Below are positions 40,906 through 50,550 of a DNA stretch of 64,000 nucleotides, one piece after another. Both the position numbers and the translations under genes were made by a program. The notes beneath the pieces were generated by a model that searched no databases, had not been told where the DNA came from, and saw only the letters and a program-made list of their open reading frames with translations. Location: assembly GCF_001890925.1 (NCBI RefSeq), contig NZ_MLCB01000159.1, positions 30,711 to 94,710 of the forward strand. Reading direction: 5' to 3'. This DNA is from Planktotalea frisia. GTDB taxonomy: Bacteria > Pseudomonadota > Alphaproteobacteria > Rhodobacterales > Rhodobacteraceae. Positions within the stretch are counted from its first letter, which is position 1. Each line of letters begins with the position of its first letter.

Positions 40906-42156
40906 ATGGTTCACACTGATTTCTCTATCACACGTCGTATGAAAAGCGGTTTTGTCGCTCTCACATGTGCCGCGCTCCTCGCGCTCAGCGCGCCTCAAGT
41001 TGCCAATGCGCAAAGCATGTTCGCCACTGCAATCAAAGTAAACGATAGCTCTATCACCAACTTTGAAATTGCTGAGCGCACGCGCTTTCTAGGACTGTTG
41101 CGCGCGCCCGGAGATCACAAGAACCTTGCTCGCGAACAACTGATCGAAGATCGCCTCAAATTGGGTGCGGCACGCTCTGTCGGAATTGTTCCATCTAGCG
41201 AAGAAATTGAAGCCGGCATGGATGAATTTGCCGGTCGCGTGAATTTGACCCGCGCCGAATTTATTCAAGCATTGAATGCTGGCGGCGTCTCTGAGGATGC
41301 GTTTCGCGCGTTTGTGCAGTCCGGCCTTGCATGGCGCCAATTGGTGCAAGCGAAGTTCGCCAGCCGCATCAACGTTAGCGAAGACGACATTGATCGCAGC
41401 GTCGCATCTTCCGGCTCAGGCGCAGGTATTCGCGTGCTTTTGTCCGAAATCATCATGCCAGCGCCACCACCTCAAGCTGCGGCCGTGCAAGAACGCGCTG
41501 AACGCATCTCACAAATTACCAGTGTCTCGGCCTTTGCAGCTGAAGCACGGCGTTACTCTGCCTCCGCCTCCAAAGCGCGCAGCGGACGGTTGGAGTGGTT
41601 GCCAATCACACAATTGCCAGCACCTTTGCGTCCTATTTTGCTCGGTCTCGCACCGGGTGAAGTGACAGCCCCGATCCCGCTACAGAATGCAGTGGCCTTG
41701 TTCCAATTGCGCGATATCGAGGAAACCCAAGGGGGCGATCCGAAATACGCGGCGATTGAATACGCGGCTTACTATATCGCAGGTGGACGCACCGAGGCGG
41801 GCCTCGCCACAGCGCGCAAGATTGAAAGCCGCATTGATCGCTGTGACGATCTTTATGGCATTGCCAAAGGCCAAGATCCAAGCGTGCTAGATCGTGGAGC
41901 CAAAGCACCTGCAGACATTCCAGCGGACATAGCAATTGAATTGGCAAAGATGGACCCAGGTGAAACATCCACCACACTTACACGTGCGAACGGCCAGACG
42001 TTGGTTCTGTTGATGCTATGTGGCCGCACGCCAGAGCTTGAGGAAGAAGTGGACCGCGCAGAGTTGTCTTTGGGCCTGCAAAACCAGCGACTTGCGTCCT
42101 ATTCCAACGGTTATCTTGAGCAACTGCGCGCCGATGCGCGCATTGTTGAGAAGTAA
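40906..42156 (+). CDS. surA: SurA-type periplasmic chaperone and peptidyl-prolyl isomerase
   Basis: A 416-residue periplasmic protein with a signal peptide (MKSGFVALTCAALLALSAPQ, cleaved after ANAQS). The N-terminal SurA domain has AIKVNDSSITNFEIAERTRF and a parvulin-like domain follows around residues 170-270 (RRYSASASKARSGRLEWLPI; LGLAPGEVTAPIPLQNAVAL). It helps fold outer-membrane proteins such as LptD. ATG at 40906 has AGGAAA upstream; the in-frame ATG at 40888 would overlap the end of lptD. One typical parvulin domain is evident, so shorter than the two-domain E. coli form. Confidence 0.88.
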   Translation: MVHTDFSITRRMKSGFVALTCAALLALSAPQVANAQSMFATAIKVNDSSITNFEIAERTRFLGLLRAPGDHKNLAREQLIEDRLKLGAARSVGIVPSSEEIEAGMDEFAGRVNLTRAEFIQALNAGGVSEDAFRAFVQSGLAWRQLVQAKFASRINVSEDDIDRSVASSGSGAGIRVLLSEIIMPAPPPQAAAVQERAERISQITSVSAFAAEARRYSASASKARSGRLEWLPITQLPAPLRPILLGLAPGEVTAPIPLQNAVALFQLRDIEETQGGDPKYAAIEYAAYYIAGGRTEAGLATARKIESRIDRCDDLYGIAKGQDPSVLDRGAKAPADIPADIAIELAKMDPGETSTTLTRANGQTLVLLMLCGRTPELEEEVDRAELSLGLQNQRLASYSNGYLEQLRADARIVEK

Positions 42157-42158
42157 GC

Positions 42159-43121
42159 GTGAAACGCCCAATTGCGTTGAGCTGCGGTGAACCTGCGGGG
42201 ATCGGTCCCGAAATTGCGGTGAAGGCGTGGGATGCCTTGCGTGCTGAGTTGCCGTTCTTTTGGATTGGCGATCCTGCGCATTTGCCAGCAGGTGCCGCAT
42301 ATGAGTTGATATCATCGCCCAGTGATGCACACCGTGTAAGCGGATCTGCCATGCCCGTACTACAGCAGTCTTTTGCAGGTTCTGCCCAAAAAGGCGAAGC
42401 TGATAGCGCGAATGCGCAAGGGGTGATCGACGCCATCGAGACGGGTGTGCTATTGGTGAAATCTGGTGCAGCCGCCGCACTTTGCACGGCCCCCATTCAT
42501 AAGAAAGCGCTGCAAGATGGCGCTGCCTTCGCCTACCCAGGACACACGGAATTCTTGGCGGCTCTTGATGACAAAGAAGACGTCGTGATGATGCTCGCCT
42601 CTGAGCAACTTCGCGTGGTGCCTGCAACAATTCACATTCCTTTGAAGGATGTTCCAAACGCTTTGACGCCGCAATGCCTAGAGAGCACGCTCCGGATCAC
42701 CCGTGCGGCCCTTCAAACACAGTTCGGAATTTCACAGCCGACCATCGCTGTTGCGGGCCTAAACCCACATGCGGGCGAAGGCGGAAAAATGGGTCATGAA
42801 GACGATGAAGTGATCGCGCCCGTGCTAGAGAAACTCCGCGCCGAAGGCTTTATCCTAAACGGCCCCCTGCCCGCAGACACGATGTTTCACGCCGGCGCGC
42901 GCGCAGGTTATGATGCGGCCGTGTGCATGTATCACGACCAAGCGCTGATCCCAATCAAAACGCTGGATTTTGACAAAGGGGTGAATGTGACCTTGGGTTT
43001 AAGCTTCATCAGAACATCACCTGATCACGGCACTGCGTTTGACATCGCAGGCCAAGGAATCGCCAACCCAACCAGCCTTATCGAAGCGCTGCGTATGGCT
43101 GCTAGGATGAGTGACACATGA
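42159..43121 (+). CDS. pdxA: 4-hydroxythreonine-4-phosphate dehydrogenase
   Basis: A 320-residue NAD-dependent, metal-binding dehydrogenase in the DXP-dependent pyridoxal phosphate pathway. Seen: [40 protein letters not shown] (metal His), [40 protein letters not shown] and [18 protein letters not shown]. Starts with GTG two bases after the surA stop and overlaps the rsmA start by four bases. The surA-pdxA-rsmA order is conserved in many proteobacteria. Confidence 0.95.
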   Translation: MKRPIALSCGEPAGIGPEIAVKAWDALRAELPFFWIGDPAHLPAGAAYELISSPSDAHRVSGSAMPVLQQSFAGSAQKGEADSANAQGVIDAIETGVLLVKSGAAAALCTAPIHKKALQDGAAFAYPGHTEFLAALDDKEDVVMMLASEQLRVVPATIHIPLKDVPNALTPQCLESTLRITRAALQTQFGISQPTIAVAGLNPHAGEGGKMGHEDDEVIAPVLEKLRAEGFILNGPLPADTMFHAGARAGYDAAVCMYHDQALIPIKTLDFDKGVNVTLGLSFIRTSPDHGTAFDIAGQGIANPTSLIEALRMAARMSDT

Positions 43122-43960
43122 CAACGCCTGATCCACTACCACCGCTACGCGATGTCATTGAACGTCACGATCTGCGCGCGCGTAAATCGCTCGGCCAGAA
43201 CTTTCTGCTCGACCTTAATCTGACCGCCAAAATTGCGCGTCAGGCAGGTGACTTGAGCGCTTGTGATGTGCTTGAAATTGGACCTGGTCCCGGCGGGCTT
43301 ACCCGTGGGTTGTTAAGCGAAGGGGCGCGCAAGGTTCTCGCCATCGAGAAAGACGCACGGTGTTTGCCTGCGTTGCAAGAAATTGCGGATGCATATCCCA
43401 ACCGCTTGCACGTGATCGAAGGCGATGCGCTCAATATTGATCCGCTTGCACATTTGACGCCCCCTATTCGTGTGGCTTCTAACCTGCCCTACAATGTCGG
43501 AACGGAACTGTTGATCCGCTGGTTAACACCCAAACAATGGCCGCCCTTTTGGCAAAGCCTTACGCTGATGTTCCAACGCGAAGTTGCCCAACGCATTACT
43601 GCCGATGTGGGTGACAAAGCTTATGGCCGCCTCGCGATCCTGTCGCAATGGCGTTGCGATGCGCGGATCGTTGTGAGCTTGCCGCCCGAAGCGTTCAGTC
43701 CGCCGCCAAAAGTCTCTAGCGCCGTGGTGCATCTCAGCATGCTGCCCGAGCCACGTTTTCCTGCGGATTTCAAAACATTAGAGCGCGTTGTCGCCGCCGC
43801 GTTCAATCAAAGACGCAAAATGTTGCGGTCCTCTTTGAAGTCTGTCTCGCCCGAGATTGAAGATATGTTGCACGCCGCGGGCATCAAGCCAACCGAGCGC
43901 GCAGAGCAAGTGTCTTTGGAAGAGTTCTGTGCCCTCGCGCGCGAAGTCGCGAAGGCTTAA
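43118..43960 (+). CDS. rsmA: 16S rRNA dimethyladenosine transferase
   Basis: A 280-residue KsgA-type methyltransferase that dimethylates two adjacent adenosines in helix 45 of 16S rRNA late in small-subunit assembly. Seen: [39 protein letters not shown] (SAM motif I), [20 protein letters not shown] (catalytic N-L-P-Y) and [13 protein letters not shown]. Last gene of the lpt-surA-pdxA-rsmA run. Faces the DUF4167 gene across ten bases. Confidence 0.96.
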   Translation: MTTPDPLPPLRDVIERHDLRARKSLGQNFLLDLNLTAKIARQAGDLSACDVLEIGPGPGGLTRGLLSEGARKVLAIEKDARCLPALQEIADAYPNRLHVIEGDALNIDPLAHLTPPIRVASNLPYNVGTELLIRWLTPKQWPPFWQSLTLMFQREVAQRITADVGDKAYGRLAILSQWRCDARIVVSLPPEAFSPPPKVSSAVVHLSMLPEPRFPADFKTLERVVAAAFNQRRKMLRSSLKSVSPEIEDMLHAAGIKPTERAEQVSLEEFCALAREVAKA

Positions 43961-43970
43961 TCTCTAACAG

Positions 43971-44579
43971 TTACTCAGCTGCGTCAGATGCAGATTCTAC
44001 CGGAGCAGATGGTGTTTCAGACGCAGGCGCGTCGTTGTCTGCGGCAGACTTGCGAGGACTACGTGGTTTGCGCGGTGTGCGCGCACGGCGTGGCTTGCTC
44101 TCAGGTGTTTCCACCAAACCTGTTTCCTCAACGCTAACAGGCTCTACAACATCGGGCTGATCGCCTGAACCTGCAGAATTATCAGCCACAACGGGTTGCT
44201 GCTGTTCTTGCTCTGTGCGTTCTGCATCGCGTGTCGCACGTTCTGCATCGCGCTCGGCGCGCTCGCGGTCTCGCTCTGCTTGGCGTTCACGGTTTTCGCG
44301 CTCTTGTTGTTCGCGGCGCTCATCAATTTCTTTCTGAGCCGCACTCAACATCCGCAAATAATGCTCGGCGTGCTGCGAAAAATTCTCTGTAGCCACACGA
44401 TCGCCCGACAACTGTGCATCGCGCGCAAGTTGCTGGTACTTATCGATGATCTGCTGCGGCGTGCCGCGTACTTTGCCCTCAGGACCGCTGCTATCAAAAA
44501 CGCGGTTAGGGATATTGCCGCCACCCGGTTGGGGGCGGTTGCGGTTGTTCTTACGCGAACGTGGTTTTGATGATCTCAT
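43971..44579 (-). CDS. DUF4167 domain protein
   Basis: A 202-residue protein. The N-terminal 100 residues are the alphaproteobacterial DUF4167 domain: a basic start (MRSSKPRSRKNNRNRPQPGG), then GKVRGTPQQIIDKYQQLARD and ATENFSQHAEHYLRMLSAAQ. A long Arg/Glu helix follows (about residues 84-125), then a disordered Pro/Ser/Lys tail with PRRARTPRKPRSPRK. The composition suggests RNA or DNA binding, but no function is established. In many alphaproteobacteria it lies next to prmC-prfA, as here. Confidence 0.88.
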   Translation of the reverse strand: MRSSKPRSRKNNRNRPQPGGGNIPNRVFDSSGPEGKVRGTPQQIIDKYQQLARDAQLSGDRVATENFSQHAEHYLRMLSAAQKEIDERREQQERENRERQAERDRERAERDAERATRDAERTEQEQQQPVVADNSAGSGDQPDVVEPVSVEETGLVETPESKPRRARTPRKPRSPRKSAADNDAPASETPSAPVESASDAAE

Positions 44580-44794
44580 CTAGCTTCAATCCAGCATATC
44601 AATGTCACTGTGATCCACCACTTGCGCTAAAGTTAGGCGCGAGAAACAAGATCACTATTTGTGGCTTGGTGCCAAGGGGAACGAGCAGACCTGTTCTCCC
44701 GTGTAGCACCTCTCATAAAGCACTTCATTCACGTTGCTGCAACATGATTCCGTCTAACTGTTAAAAAACCGCGATAAATTTGCCCAATAGCGCG
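44580..44794. other. Promoter-sized gap between DUF4167 gene and prmC
   Basis: About 215 bases with no gene on either strand. It should hold the DUF4167 promoter and the end of the prfA-prmC transcript. I see no clear terminator hairpin or known RNA. Confidence 0.4.
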
Positions 44795-45634
44795 TTATTG
44801 CGTGCTCCAAACACCTTTTACAACGCGGTCTCGTCCTGCCATATCGGGCAAACATTTAATTTGTATGAATCCGGCTGAGTTGAAAAGCGCTTGAACTGCA
44901 CTTCCTTGGGTATGACCAATCTCGACCATCAGATGCCCATCCGTTTTCAAATGCAGCCCTACGTGCTGTGTCAATGTGCGGTAAGCTGACAAGCCATCCG
45001 CCTCATCCGTGAGCGCAAGACGAGGATCAAACGTGCGCACCTCAAAATCCAGATCGTCCCATTCATCCAGCGCTATGTAAGGCGGGTTGGACAAGATCAG
45101 ATCAAACTGTCCGTTTACGGCTTCAAACCAATCTGATTTGAGCAAGGTCACCTTGTCCGCAACGCCTAGTGCGTTTTTGTTATGCTTCGCGACGGCGAGC
45201 GCCTTTTCAGAAATGTCTGTACAAACGACCTCGGCGTTTGGCCATTCTGCGGCCAAGGTAAGTCCGATGATTCCTGTGCCTGTTCCCAAATCAAGAACCC
45301 TTGATTGCGCGCCAAGATCCAAAGCAGCGGCGATCAGCGTTTCCGTATCAGGACGCGGATCGAGCACATCAAGATCCACCGCAAACTCGCGCCCCCAAAA
45401 ACTACGCTTTTGAATGATCTTTGACACGGGCGTGCACAGCATGCGCGCATCCACCAGGAGCGAGATATGTTTCACCATGTCGTCGCTCAACTCATCATGC
45501 ATATGCAGCGTCATACGAGACGGTGAAACACCCATCGCATGTGCTGCCAGAATACGAATGTCGCGCATTGTATCATCGCTTGGCACGCGGCTTAGACGAT
45601 CGCGTAAATCAGGCAGCCATTCTTGTAGCGTCAC
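44795..45634 (-). CDS. prmC: Release factor glutamine methyltransferase
   Basis: A 279-residue SAM-dependent N5-glutamine methyltransferase that modifies the Gln of the GGQ motif in release factors RF1 and RF2. The helical N-terminal substrate domain (about residues 1-75) precedes [23 protein letters not shown] motif [20 protein letters not shown] and the catalytic motif [20 protein letters not shown]. Its ATG overlaps the stop of prfA, its substrate's gene. Confidence 0.95.
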   Translation of the reverse strand: MTLQEWLPDLRDRLSRVPSDDTMRDIRILAAHAMGVSPSRMTLHMHDELSDDMVKHISLLVDARMLCTPVSKIIQKRSFWGREFAVDLDVLDPRPDTETLIAAALDLGAQSRVLDLGTGTGIIGLTLAAEWPNAEVVCTDISEKALAVAKHNKNALGVADKVTLLKSDWFEAVNGQFDLILSNPPYIALDEWDDLDFEVRTFDPRLALTDEADGLSAYRTLTQHVGLHLKTDGHLMVEIGHTQGSAVQALFNSAGFIQIKCLPDMAGRDRVVKGVWSTQ

Positions 45635-46677
45635 CCGTTCATTTCCGCCAATTTCGTTGCTTGATCATCTGCCGTCAGCGCGTCGATGATCTCATCGAGT
45701 TCGCCCTGCATCACTTGATCCAGCTTATAAAGCGTAAGGTTGATGCGGTGATCGCTCATGCGCCCTTGCGGGAAATTATAGGTGCGAATCCGCTCGGATC
45801 TATCGCCAGACCCCACTTGAGATTTACGATCTGCCGAGCGTTCATCATCAATACGTTGACGCTCTGCATCATAGAGCCGCGTGCGCAAAACCTGCATTGC
45901 AATTTCGCGGTTACGGTGTTGGGACTTTTCGGCGCTTACCACAATAATCCCCGTCGGGAGGTGCGTGATGCGCACTGCGGAGTCGGTGGTGTTCACGTGC
46001 TGCCCACCTGCCCCGGACGCGCGCATTGTGTCGATGCGGATGTCGTTTGGCGCGATGACCAGATCAACCTCTTGCGCTTCGGGAAGCACTGCGACAGTCG
46101 CAGCAGAGGTGTGAATGCGTCCCCCACTTTCAGTTGTTGGAACACGTTGTACACGGTGCACGCCGGATTCGTATTTGAGACGCGCAAAGACGTTTTCGCC
46201 TTTGATGTGACCTGTGACTTCTTTGATACCGCCAAGCTCTGTCAGTTGTTCTTCGATGATCTCAAACTTCCAGCCACGCGCCTCTGAATAGCGCTGATAC
46301 ATGCGCAACAAATCCGCGGCAAAAAGGGCTGCTTCGTCTCCCCCTGTCCCGGGGCGAATTTCAATCATTGCGGGGCGCGCATCGGCCTCATCCTTGGGCA
46401 ATAGCGCCAGTTGAAGAGCAATTTCCGCCTCTGGCAGCGCTTCTTTCAAAGCCGGTAATTCTTCCTCGGCCAACTCTTTCATATCCGGATCTGCCAGCAT
46501 CGAGGTCGCTTCCTCGATATCGGCCAAAAGTTGCCTGTAGGCTGCGACTTGCTCGACGACCGGCTTCAATTCGGAATATTCCCGAGCTAAATCAGCTATT
46601 TCGCCGCCATCAGCGCCGCCTGCCATCTTCGCTTCGAGAAACTCGAAACGTTGGGTGATCTGCATGAGGCGGTCCAT
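45631..46677 (-). CDS. prfA: Peptide chain release factor 1
   Basis: A 348-residue RF1 that recognises UAA and UAG stop codons and triggers peptide release. The GGQ loop is in [20 protein letters not shown]. The stop-codon-reading region and the mid domain ([40 protein letters not shown]) are standard; the RF1-type tripeptide is expected shortly after the latter. ATG at 46677 (MDRLMQITQ) is preferred; ATG at 46686 is in frame. Overlaps prmC by four bases. Confidence 0.96.
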   Translation of the reverse strand: MDRLMQITQRFEFLEAKMAGGADGGEIADLAREYSELKPVVEQVAAYRQLLADIEEATSMLADPDMKELAEEELPALKEALPEAEIALQLALLPKDEADARPAMIEIRPGTGGDEAALFAADLLRMYQRYSEARGWKFEIIEEQLTELGGIKEVTGHIKGENVFARLKYESGVHRVQRVPTTESGGRIHTSAATVAVLPEAQEVDLVIAPNDIRIDTMRASGAGGQHVNTTDSAVRITHLPTGIIVVSAEKSQHRNREIAMQVLRTRLYDAERQRIDDERSADRKSQVGSGDRSERIRTYNFPQGRMSDHRINLTLYKLDQVMQGELDEIIDALTADDQATKLAEMNG

Positions 46678-46747
46678 TGGAACCATTGCGGCGTCTCCAG
46701 CTTGCGCACGGCTTGCGTGCTTTTTCGCTTATGGTATACTTTTCATC

Positions 46748-47032
46748 ATGAGAAAAGTCCTGACCTTGATCGCATTTATGCTTCCTGTCGGCTCTTTTGC
46801 AGATGTCACCAGTCCTAGCGGGAAAACCGTCGAGTGTTATTGCACCGACAAAGGCGGCTTGCGTATTGAATTGGGTCAAATGACCTGCCTACAGGTGGAT
46901 GGGCGCATGTTTATGGCGCAGTGCCAAATGAGCCTGAATTCGCCAATGTGGCGCGAAGTTGCGCCTGGGTGTTTATCTTCAGAGCTTGGAAATCCAGCCC
47001 TCTATTCGCTTCCGGTTGACGGACAGGTCTGA
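46748..47032 (+). CDS. Small secreted cysteine-containing protein
   Basis: A 94-residue protein with a signal peptide (MRKVLTLIAFMLPVGSFADV). The mature part has five Cys (VECYCTDKGG, MTCLQVDGRMFMAQCQMSL, VAPGCLSSE), likely paired by disulfides in the periplasm. I do not recognise a family with certainty. It overlaps the 3' end of the DUF1499 gene by 54 bases on the opposite strand. Confidence 0.65.
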   Translation: MRKVLTLIAFMLPVGSFADVTSPSGKTVECYCTDKGGLRIELGQMTCLQVDGRMFMAQCQMSLNSPMWREVAPGCLSSELGNPALYSLPVDGQV

Positions 47033-47359
47033 TTTGCCAAAGCGCAACCGCCCGTAAATCGCAAGCAATTCACCGCGGCGTTGAACCGTTGTGTAATCAG
47101 GAAACCCGACGACACGCGTGCGCGAAATATAGGTGATGCGCCCTTCTTCGATGCTACCTGCAAGCACGCGACTGCCGCTTTCGCGAATGACGCGGTCCAA
47201 ATCAGCAAGATCTGCTTCAATGATGCGCAAAGCCCCACCTGCGAAATCGGCATCGTGGACGCCCTCAACGGCTTTGTGCCATCGATCTGCATCACTTGGT
47301 GCAAATTGCACATAGGCGACAAATGCCACGATCAGTCCTAAAAAGAATAGCGTCCACAT
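46979..47359 (-). CDS. DUF1499 family membrane-anchored protein
   Basis: A 126-residue protein: one N-terminal membrane anchor (MWTLFFLGLIVAFVAYVQFA), then DADRWHKAVEGVHDADFAGG, RVLAGSIEEGRITYISRTRV and a C-terminal RLRFGKSDLSVNRKRIEGWI. I recognise the pattern as DUF1499, function unknown, usually in the envelope facing the periplasm. ATG at 47359 places the anchor at the N-terminus. Tail-to-tail overlap of 54 bases with the secreted Cys protein gene. Confidence 0.75.
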   Translation of the reverse strand: MWTLFFLGLIVAFVAYVQFAPSDADRWHKAVEGVHDADFAGGALRIIEADLADLDRVIRESGSRVLAGSIEEGRITYISRTRVVGFPDYTTVQRRGELLAIYGRLRFGKSDLSVNRKRIEGWISKL

Positions 47360-47404
47360 ATGATGTCCCTTGTCTATCATCGACAGTTTGAATTTTTTTC
47401 GTGC

Positions 47405-48346
47405 TTAGCGATAGGCGACACCGGGCAGCACACAGAGTAGTTCATAGGCCAGATTTGCAGCAGTCAACGCTGTGTTACCGGAGGTATCATACGGCGGGCT
47501 GACTTCAACCAAGTCGCAACCAACAATATTGAGGCCACGCAACCCTCGTATAAGCTCCATTGCTTGCATAGACGTTAACCCGCCAATTTCAGGCGTGCCC
47601 GTACCCGGTGCATAGGCTGGATCAAGACTATCGATGTCATAGCTGATATAAACCGGCGCATCGCCAATTTTCTTTTTTATCTCAGCAGCTAACGGCGCAA
47701 GGCTCTTGTGCCAAAGGTCAGGTGCCAAATATTGATTAAAGCCCCATCCCGCCGCTTCTGTAAAATCTTCAGCACTATATCCTGTTCCACGCAAACCGAT
47801 TTGAAACACCTTATCAGCTTGCAAACAACCATCCTCAAATGCGCGCCTGAACACTGTTCCGTGGGTCTCGCGCTCGCCAAACATATGTTCGTTCACATCC
47901 GCATGTGCATCCACGTGTATTAACGCAACGGGGCCATGCTTTTTTGCGATGCTGCGTAAGATCGGTAACGTCAAAGAGTGATCACCGCCAAGCGCAAAAG
48001 GAATTGTATCTGACTTCGAGAGCTCATCGTAATACGCTGAAATAACGGACAAACTCTTTTCCAAAGAGAACGTATTAATCGGCACATCGCCAATATCCCC
48101 GACGTTCAAACTGTCAAATGGAGCCGCACCCGTTTGAAGGTTGTAAGGGCGGATCATCGCACTTTGTTCACGGATTTGTTTCGGTCCAAAACGTGTGCCA
48201 GAGCGCCAACTTGTTCCAATATCCATAGGAATGCCAAGGATCGAGACATCCAATCCCTCGGGCCCATCATGCGCAGGCAAGCGCATAAAGGTTTGTGGAC
48301 CAGAAAACCGTGCAAGTTCATTTCCTCCAAGAGGTTGGTTTGTCAT
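47405..48346 (-). CDS. Ureohydrolase, guanidinobutyrase-like
   Basis: A 313-residue arginase-fold enzyme with two Mn sites: LGGDHSLTLPILRSI, VALIHVDAHADVNEHMFGER, VYISYDIDSLDPAYAPGTGT and VEVSPPYDTSGNTAL. From memory, the start (TNQPLGGNELARFSGPQTFM) and GPKQIREQSAMIRPYNLQTG strongly resemble 4-guanidinobutyrase (GbuA) of Pseudomonas, so it probably splits 4-guanidinobutyrate into GABA and urea. Agmatinase activity is the main alternative. Its ATG overlaps the stop of the other ureohydrolase gene. Confidence 0.82.
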   Translation of the reverse strand: MTNQPLGGNELARFSGPQTFMRLPAHDGPEGLDVSILGIPMDIGTSWRSGTRFGPKQIREQSAMIRPYNLQTGAAPFDSLNVGDIGDVPINTFSLEKSLSVISAYYDELSKSDTIPFALGGDHSLTLPILRSIAKKHGPVALIHVDAHADVNEHMFGERETHGTVFRRAFEDGCLQADKVFQIGLRGTGYSAEDFTEAAGWGFNQYLAPDLWHKSLAPLAAEIKKKIGDAPVYISYDIDSLDPAYAPGTGTPEIGGLTSMQAMELIRGLRGLNIVGCDLVEVSPPYDTSGNTALTAANLAYELLCVLPGVAYR

Positions 48347-49314
48347 TGCCCTTTCCTCAAGTGATTCCAACCCCATAGAGACATAAGTTCAACCGCCACA
48401 TGCGCCCCGGCAATCGCTGTTGCGCCCGTTGTATCGAACGGCGGTGAAACTTCTACAATGTCCCCGCCAACCATATTGATGCCTGCCAAATCTTGCAAGA
48501 TTGCGGCAGCTTGCCAAGATGCAAGACCTCCCCACACAGGGGTACCAGTCCCGGGTGCAAATGCAGGATCAAGGCAATCAATATCGAACGTCACATAGGT
48601 TTGGGTGTCGCCAACGATCTCTTTTACACGCTTTGCAACCGCAGCAGATCCGTTTTCATGCACCCACCGCGCATCTAAGATATTAACACCCATTGTATCC
48701 GGATTATCCGTTCGAATTCCGATAGATACAGAGCGCTCTGGATCTATTAACCCAAGCTTAATCGCCTTGTAGAACATCGTTCCATGGTCGATCCGCTCCA
48801 TATTATCGTCTTGCCACGTGTCCGTGTGGGCATCGAACTGGATTAGGCTGAGTGGACCAAACTTCTCAGCGTATGCTTTTAGGATTGGAAAGCTGATAAA
48901 GTGATCACCGCCAAGGCAAATGCTTGCGGCGCCTGCGTCCAGAATACCTTTAATATGCGCGGTTAAAGCAGCGGGAAATTCACTGACCATCGCATAATCA
49001 AAGGCCAAATCGCCATAATCGACGATGTTGAGCTCAGAAAGCGGGTCATACCCCCAGCCATAAGGCGCATCAGGCGATTGCAGGCTAGACGCCTCACGGA
49101 TCGCGCGTGGACCCAGACGTGTGCCGGTGCGGTTGGTTGTTGCCTGATCGAAGGGAATTCCTGTGATGGCTAGGTCAACGCCGCTCAGGTCTTTACTATA
49201 GCGACGGCGCAAGAAGGACGTCGCACCACCAAAGGTGTTCTCATTGCTAAGACCACGCAAGCTGTCGCGCGTAAACGCATGATCTACTTGTGTTTTTGCA
49301 TCCTCTAAGGCCAT
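48343..49314 (-). CDS. speB: Agmatinase-family ureohydrolase
   Basis: A 323-residue arginase-fold enzyme, clearly distinct from the downstream one. Mn ligands are in CLGGDHFISFPILKAY, LSLIQFDAHTDTWQDDNMER, YVTFDIDCLDPAFAPGTGTP and VEVSPPFDTTGATAI. SDAPYGWGYDP in the substrate-loop region fits agmatinases, which turn agmatine into putrescine and urea. Middle gene of an M20-agmatinase-guanidinobutyrase operon. Its ATG is directly next to the amidohydrolase stop codon. Confidence 0.88.
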   Translation of the reverse strand: MALEDAKTQVDHAFTRDSLRGLSNENTFGGATSFLRRRYSKDLSGVDLAITGIPFDQATTNRTGTRLGPRAIREASSLQSPDAPYGWGYDPLSELNIVDYGDLAFDYAMVSEFPAALTAHIKGILDAGAASICLGGDHFISFPILKAYAEKFGPLSLIQFDAHTDTWQDDNMERIDHGTMFYKAIKLGLIDPERSVSIGIRTDNPDTMGVNILDARWVHENGSAAVAKRVKEIVGDTQTYVTFDIDCLDPAFAPGTGTPVWGGLASWQAAAILQDLAGINMVGGDIVEVSPPFDTTGATAIAGAHVAVELMSLWGWNHLRKGQ

Positions 49315-50487
49315 CTATTGAGCGCCTTCTAAGGGCTGAGATCGCTCTACCAAACGCGCAAAAAAGCTTGCGCCGACGGGTGCTACATCATCGTTGAAAT
49401 TGTACTCAGGATGATGCAGTCCTGCACTTTCGCCCTGACCAAGGAATAGATAGGCACCGGGACGCTTTTCTAACATATAGGCAAAATCTTCGGCACCCAT
49501 CTCGCGCCCTGCATCGGCAACGACTTTACCCTCACCTGCGATTTCTACTGCAACATCAGTAGCATGTGCGGCTTCTTTCGCGCAATTTATCGTCGCTGGA
49601 TAGCCGCGTTCATAGCGAAGTTCAGCCGTGACACCATAAGAGGCTGCTTGCCCCGCGACAATCTCGCCCAGGCGGCGCTCAACCATGTCCTGCACTTTGG
49701 GATCAAAGGTGCGCACAGTGCCATTCATATAGGCGTAATCAGGAATAACATTATCAACCGTGCCTGTATGAATTTGCGTCACCGACACAACCAGATCATC
49801 CAGCGCATAGTGATTACGCGACACAATCGTCTGGATCGCTTGAGCGATGCCACAGGCCGCAATCACTGGGTCACAGGTTTCATGGGGCATCGCCCCGTGA
49901 CCACCCACGCCTTTAATATCAATGTGGAACGTATCCACAGCAGCCATGATCGGACCCGGAGTCGTGTAAAATCCACCTGCAACAAAGCCCGGAGCGTTAT
50001 GAATGCCATAAACCTGCGAAATGTCGAAAGTATCCATAATACCCTCTTTCACCATGACTTCAGCACCGCCGCCATTTTCTTCGGCGGGCTGGAAAATCAA
50101 CGCAACGCGGCCAGAAAAGTTACGCGTTTCAGCAAGGTAGCGCGCAGCACCTAGCAGCATCGTCGTGTGTCCGTCATGACCGCAGGCGTGCATCTTGCCC
50201 TCATGCACAGAGGCATAGTCAAGCCCCGTCGCCTCGATAATAGGTAAACCGTCAAAGTCAGCGCGCAGGCCAATCGTGGGGCCATCGCCCTGCCCGTTGA
50301 TGATCGCGACGATGCCTGTCTGTGCAATTCCTTCGTGCATTTCATCAACGCCAATCTCTCGCAAACGCTCTGCGATAAACGCAGCCGTTTTCGGGCAATC
50401 GAAGGACAATTCAGGGATCGTATGCAAGTGGCGGCGCCACGCGGTCATGTCTTCGGCAAACTCCGCGATGCGGTTCACAATCGGCAT
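49315..50487 (-). CDS. M20 family amidohydrolase/deacylase
   Basis: A 390-residue metallopeptidase-fold enzyme of the hippurate hydrolase / N-acyl amino acid amidohydrolase type. Seen: WRRHLHTIPELSFDCPKTAA, GLRADFDGLPIIEATGLDYA, GKMHACGHDGHTTMLLGAAR (metal-binding), IFQPAEENGGGAEVMVKEG, VGGHGAMPHETCDPV and a C-terminal GAEDFAYMLEKRPGAYLFLG. It probably removes an acyl group from an N-acyl amino acid or polyamine derivative before the two ureohydrolases act. ATG at 50487 is chosen on family start; the frame is open further up without similarity. Confidence 0.88.
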   Translation of the reverse strand: MPIVNRIAEFAEDMTAWRRHLHTIPELSFDCPKTAAFIAERLREIGVDEMHEGIAQTGIVAIINGQGDGPTIGLRADFDGLPIIEATGLDYASVHEGKMHACGHDGHTTMLLGAARYLAETRNFSGRVALIFQPAEENGGGAEVMVKEGIMDTFDISQVYGIHNAPGFVAGGFYTTPGPIMAAVDTFHIDIKGVGGHGAMPHETCDPVIAACGIAQAIQTIVSRNHYALDDLVVSVTQIHTGTVDNVIPDYAYMNGTVRTFDPKVQDMVERRLGEIVAGQAASYGVTAELRYERGYPATINCAKEAAHATDVAVEIAGEGKVVADAGREMGAEDFAYMLEKRPGAYLFLGQGESAGLHHPEYNFNDDVAPVGASFFARLVERSQPLEGAQ

Positions 50488-50550
50488 AGGATGGACTCCG
50501 TTCAGGCTATCGTTAGAAATGCATCTGACAGAAAAGAAAGCGCCAGCGCA

